NCBI GenBank assembly: GCA_030595845.1
Contig: JAUVCL010000078.1
Location: 1 to 9,286, forward strand
Direction: 5' to 3'
Length of the DNA: 9,286 nucleotides
From: Campylobacterota bacterium
GTDB taxonomy: Bacteria > Campylobacterota > Campylobacteria > Campylobacterales > Sulfurovaceae
In this document: piece after piece, positions 6,610 through 9,286 of the stretch
Layout of the letters: every line of letters starts with the position of its first letter
Position numbering within the stretch: the stretch's first letter is position 1
Notes under the pieces: model-generated
What the model saw: only the letters and a program-made list of their open reading frames with translations
What the model was told of the DNA's origin: nothing
Database searches by the model: none
Position numbers and translations under genes: made by a program

Positions 6610-7138
6610 GTTCTACAGTGCCTCTACTTTTTCATTCCACCAGTACATAGATTGGAGATAGGACTAGAGCAATAACTGGCAGCACGTAAAAAGGTGTAAG
6701 TAAACATCACCTAAATCTTCCTGGTATTTGCAATTGACCAAACCTAACTTCAGCTTGCTCAGAGATTACTAATCCACATAACCATTCTACTACTTGCTGA
6801 TTTGCTTGTCTTGGCGCAAAATAAGATTTTAAGAGTAGTGATATAAATCTATTATTCTTAAAAAGTCTATGACTTTTATTGTATAGGTAACGATACAATC
6901 ATCATTGTTATCTCTGGTCCAGATAAAAATCGATGTGATCGAGAAAAGTTATACTATTAGAAGCAGTATGGTGGTTGGTAAATATAGCCAGTGGCCTGCA
7001 ACAAAGATGCATGCCAAACATGACTTAACTCTTTCGAGTATTTACACTGAAGCAAACTGAATTTTAGCTGATCGGTAAGCAAATAAAATGCTTTGTAACT
7101 TCTAAAGAAAAGCACATGGGTAGGCAAACAGTTTTAAT
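6610..7138. other. Gene-poor intergenic stretch
   Basis: About 530 nt between two convergent genes with no convincing gene, RNA or repeat. Short open frames exist on the - strand (6707-6898, 63 codons) and the + strand (about 6887-7060), but they lack ribosome binding sites and recognisable motifs. A weak 5-bp hairpin near 7079-7097 could be part of a termination region for the - strand gene, but it has no T tract. It may be decayed element DNA. Confidence 0.5.
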
Positions 7139-9286
7139 TTACATGCTATCTAAAATTGTTTTTGGTCCAATCACTGTAAAACTAGTTGTATAAATAATAG
7201 GAAGTTCAGCAGCAGGTCCATTACAAGAATTTTCCCATCGTATGCCTACAATAGGTACATCTACATTGCCCTTTGGAGGAATAGGAATATAGGCATAATG
7301 ACCACCACCGTCTCCAAAGATAGAGTCTATAGCATGATTAGCTAGCATTTTAAAACCATGGGTTATAAATCCCATCACATCTCCTTCTGTTAGTACAGAT
7401 TCAAAATACTCTATTAAGTATTTTAACTGATCCTGGGAGTCTTTATGTGGAATTTCTATAAATATAAAATCTGTAAGCACAACACCATCAGGAAGTTTTT
7501 TCTTATGGAAAAAATAATCCCAACCCGATTCGGAAGTGCTGAACCAGCCACATCCAGGATCGTGAGACACGAAAAGTATAAGATCTTGGCTATCAGCTTT
7601 TGCAAAACTGGTATCTTCATCCCACTCTGGGCTGAACCATTTCTCTCCTGAGACTATTTTCTTAGACATTTCTGGTCCATATACAAAACCGACACCAGGA
7701 GACACGAATGATTCCCCCAAAGTATTTGTGATAAGCAGAGAAGCATTTTCACGAGAAAGAGACCCGGGCAAATCTCCAACTTCAAAGCTAATACTATTAT
7801 TGGTCCAATTAAGGTTATTAATAGGCAATTTTCTTCCACCAACCATAATTTCTACTTTTCCAGAAGTATTGAGAAATCCACTGCCAAGAATGCGTACTTC
7901 ACTACCTGGTTCAATACTTCTAATTATTGCGTTAATATTTGATCCCTTTTTATTATATTTGACAGGCATTTTAGTCCAAAAGTATTTTTTTGGAGGATAA
8001 TTATAAAATTCAACCCAACGATTATCTTCTTTATGGAATGAGTAAGAAGATAAAGGAAGAGAAGAGTCTGTCCAAATATCATCTATGGTCATGGTTGCTG
8101 GCTTCAGTTTAACCATTCTTGAGATATTTTTTCCATTATTTAATTTTAATGTCAATACTGCTTTTCCCATCCCTCGTGCTCTACTTAAAGCATTTTGATT
8201 GACATCAGGTAAAATATCAGGAAGCTTGAAAGCAATAAGGTTATTTTTCCATTTCATCTGATGAGTACCCATTTCAATAGGTATAATATGTTCAATCCAC
8301 TTTTCGCTTATCTCTACTACACTAACATTATATTTAAGCTCGATCATTCCTGGAGTATTTCCAAAACCTATACCACTGATATAGACCCAACTTCCCGGCA
8401 TGAGAACCTCTCCTCCAGGAAAAGTAACAATGTCACTCAAGCCATCAATTGAGATATTTTTAGAATATAGTATAGGTCTAAGTGGAGTCAATAAATTTTG
8501 TGATTGTTGCTTAATAGAAATTGATGGTGTAGTCTTCTTTTTTCTTTGTAGTCTAATGGCATCACCTTTCTTTCTAGGGATAGCTTCATACTCCGAAAAG
8601 TCAATTAAATAAGCTTTTCCATCAGAAGGAATAGAAGAAAATACCTTCTGAGAAATCTGATCAGGAGTAGGAAGTGCTTTAAACGCATTTGCATTAATTT
8701 TTTTCTGTTTTGCAACACTATTGCGAATTTGCCGAGAAAGATGATTATTGTAATTCTTTAATTTATTAGCTGCCATTGCATTAAATCTATTTTGAAGATC
8801 ATTTACTTTTTTGATTAATGCATCGCTAGGCACTAGTTTTCTTACGCCTGTTCTACTATTTTGTGGAGGAACTATCTTTGTACTTGTATTTTTCACACGA
8901 TAGACACTATTTGCCCAATTCCCACCACATGTTTCCTTCTTGTTACCGGCACACGGCATGTTACAGTTACTGCTCTTACCCCCTGTAGCATATTCATTAC
9001 CACAAAAACAGTAGCTACTGTATTGGGTACCGGCATACTTGAATCCTCTTTTTTCACACTCTTTTAAGCACATCCCAACTGTCATTTTTTTATTATTAAA
9101 ATGATAACCAGAAAGATCTCGATTCTTTTGATCTTTAAAACAACCAATGTAACTCTGATTGACTTTTGGGACAGCAAGCATACCACCCAAATTTGGAATA
9201 CCAAGTGGTGTGGTGATAGTAGTGCTTCCAGTCATCAGATTTCCACCTGAAGTACCTTTTGGTTTATGTTTATCAAGATAAGCTTG
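7139..9286 (-). CDS. WSC-domain and IPT/TIG-domain surface protein, N-terminus outside window
   Basis: The frame is open to the right edge (17 codons upstream of the first visible Met at 9235), so the gene starts beyond the window. The visible 715 codons hold no signal peptide, which should lie upstream. Numbering from the Met at 9235: residues 28-113 form a WSC domain (YIGCF at 30, eight cysteines at 32, 56, 60, 76, 78, 91, 95 and 103), a disulfide-rich module linked to carbohydrate binding. Residues about 138-185 are helical and charged. Residues about 275-375 and 438-520 are IPT/TIG-like immunoglobulin folds, each with a PGSxVxIxGxGFxNTxG motif. Residues 525-698 form an unrecognised C-terminal domain with an isolated Cys561 and Cys671. 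No catalytic motif is recognised. A role in binding glycans or another surface is inferred from the domain mix. The cysteines imply export to an oxidising compartment. It lies in the probable island. Confidence 0.8.
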   Translation of the reverse strand, partial: QAYLDKHKPKGTSGGNLMTGSTTITTPLGIPNLGGMLAVPKVNQSYIGCFKDQKNRDLSGYHFNNKKMTVGMCLKECEKRGFKYAGTQYSSYCFCGNEYATGGKSSNCNMPCAGNKKETCGGNWANSVYRVKNTSTKIVPPQNSRTGVRKLVPSDALIKKVNDLQNRFNAMAANKLKNYNNHLSRQIRNSVAKQKKINANAFKALPTPDQISQKVFSSIPSDGKAYLIDFSEYEAIPRKKGDAIRLQRKKKTTPSISIKQQSQNLLTPLRPILYSKNISIDGLSDIVTFPGGEVLMPGSWVYISGIGFGNTPGMIELKYNVSVVEISEKWIEHIIPIEMGTHQMKWKNNLIAFKLPDILPDVNQNALSRARGMGKAVLTLKLNNGKNISRMVKLKPATMTIDDIWTDSSLPLSSYSFHKEDNRWVEFYNYPPKKYFWTKMPVKYNKKGSNINAIIRSIEPGSEVRILGSGFLNTSGKVEIMVGGRKLPINNLNWTNNSISFEVGDLPGSLSRENASLLITNTLGESFVSPGVGFVYGPEMSKKIVSGEKWFSPEWDEDTSFAKADSQDLILFVSHDPGCGWFSTSESGWDYFFHKKKLPDGVVLTDFIFIEIPHKDSQDQLKYLIEYFESVLTEGDVMGFITHGFKMLANHAIDSIFGDGGGHYAYIPIPPKGNVDVPIVGIRWENSCNGPAAELPIIYTTSFTVIGPKTILDSM

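Larger units (their letters stand above)
5717..9286. mobile_element. Probable left part of a tRNA-Met genomic island or its remnant
   Basis: This stretch starts at the broken anticodon loop of the tRNA fragment and runs off the right edge. In contrast to 1-5513, it is gene-poor, contains decayed frames and encodes only proteins of unknown role (a small exported protein and a WSC/IPT surface-type protein). From the orientation of the fragment, the chromosome downstream of the original tRNA lies to the left. The rebuilt intact tRNA-Met and any integrase would then lie to the right, beyond the window. No integrase or transposase is seen here, so the element type is inferred from the scar and the content alone. 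Confidence 0.4.

Noticed and set aside
6707..6898. 63-codon - strand open frame
   Set aside because: No ribosome binding site, no motif, and an N-terminal half of AT-rich codons. Kept only as a remark on the intergenic stretch.
6887..7060. 57-codon + strand open stretch ending in TGA
   Set aside because: The only ATG start leaves 30 residues, there is no ribosome binding site and no recognisable family.
7079..7097. Possible terminator hairpin of the WSC/IPT gene
   Set aside because: Only five base pairs with an AT-rich loop and no T tract after it on the - strand.
7445..9067. Plus-strand frames at 7445, 7728, 8261, 8400 and 8861, and a - strand frame at 7654-7842
   Set aside because: They are shadows of the long WSC/IPT gene, whose frame is continuous and has clear domains.

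Overview
The window looks like a chromosomal segment of a Campylobacterota (epsilonproteobacterial) organism, probably near Sulfurovum or Sulfurimonas. This rests on protein character, low-to-moderate GC, TATAAT-type -10 boxes without clear -35 boxes, and the mix of housekeeping genes. It is an impression from reading, not a database result.

Left part (1-5513), core chromosome. leuA (2-isopropylmalate synthase, + strand, first few codons outside the window) converges on serS (seryl-tRNA synthetase, - strand). A pair of inverted REP-like palindromes (a REPIN-like element) lies between them and supplies the serS stop codon. Further right on the - strand are an AmgK-like sugar kinase, a HAD phosphatase 15 nt upstream of it, and a 264-aa protein that looks like an FtsK/SpoIIIE-type ATPase fold without a Walker A motif. 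The kinase/phosphatase pair recalls AmgK and MupP of the Pseudomonas cell-wall recycling route. That pairing is an inference, and no MurU gene is visible.

Boundary (about 5672-5720). An exact 3' half of a tRNA-Met(CAU) gene, from anticodon loop to CCA, lies on the - strand with no matching 5' half. This is the usual scar of a tRNA-targeting integrative element. It separates the core genes from gene-poor, decayed-looking DNA.

Right part (5720-9286), accessory DNA. It holds a decayed short reading frame, a small exported Pro/Lys-rich protein gene (6177-6533) that appears frameshifted in a run of four C, about 500 nt without a convincing gene, and a long - strand gene that runs off the right edge. 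That gene encodes a modular, probably exported protein with a WSC cysteine-rich domain, two IPT/TIG-like domains and an unrecognised C-terminal domain. The exported small protein and the WSC/IPT protein are convergent. They are the best candidates for undescribed biology here, as cargo of a probable tRNA-Met island. No integrase, CRISPR array, rRNA or intact tRNA is visible.
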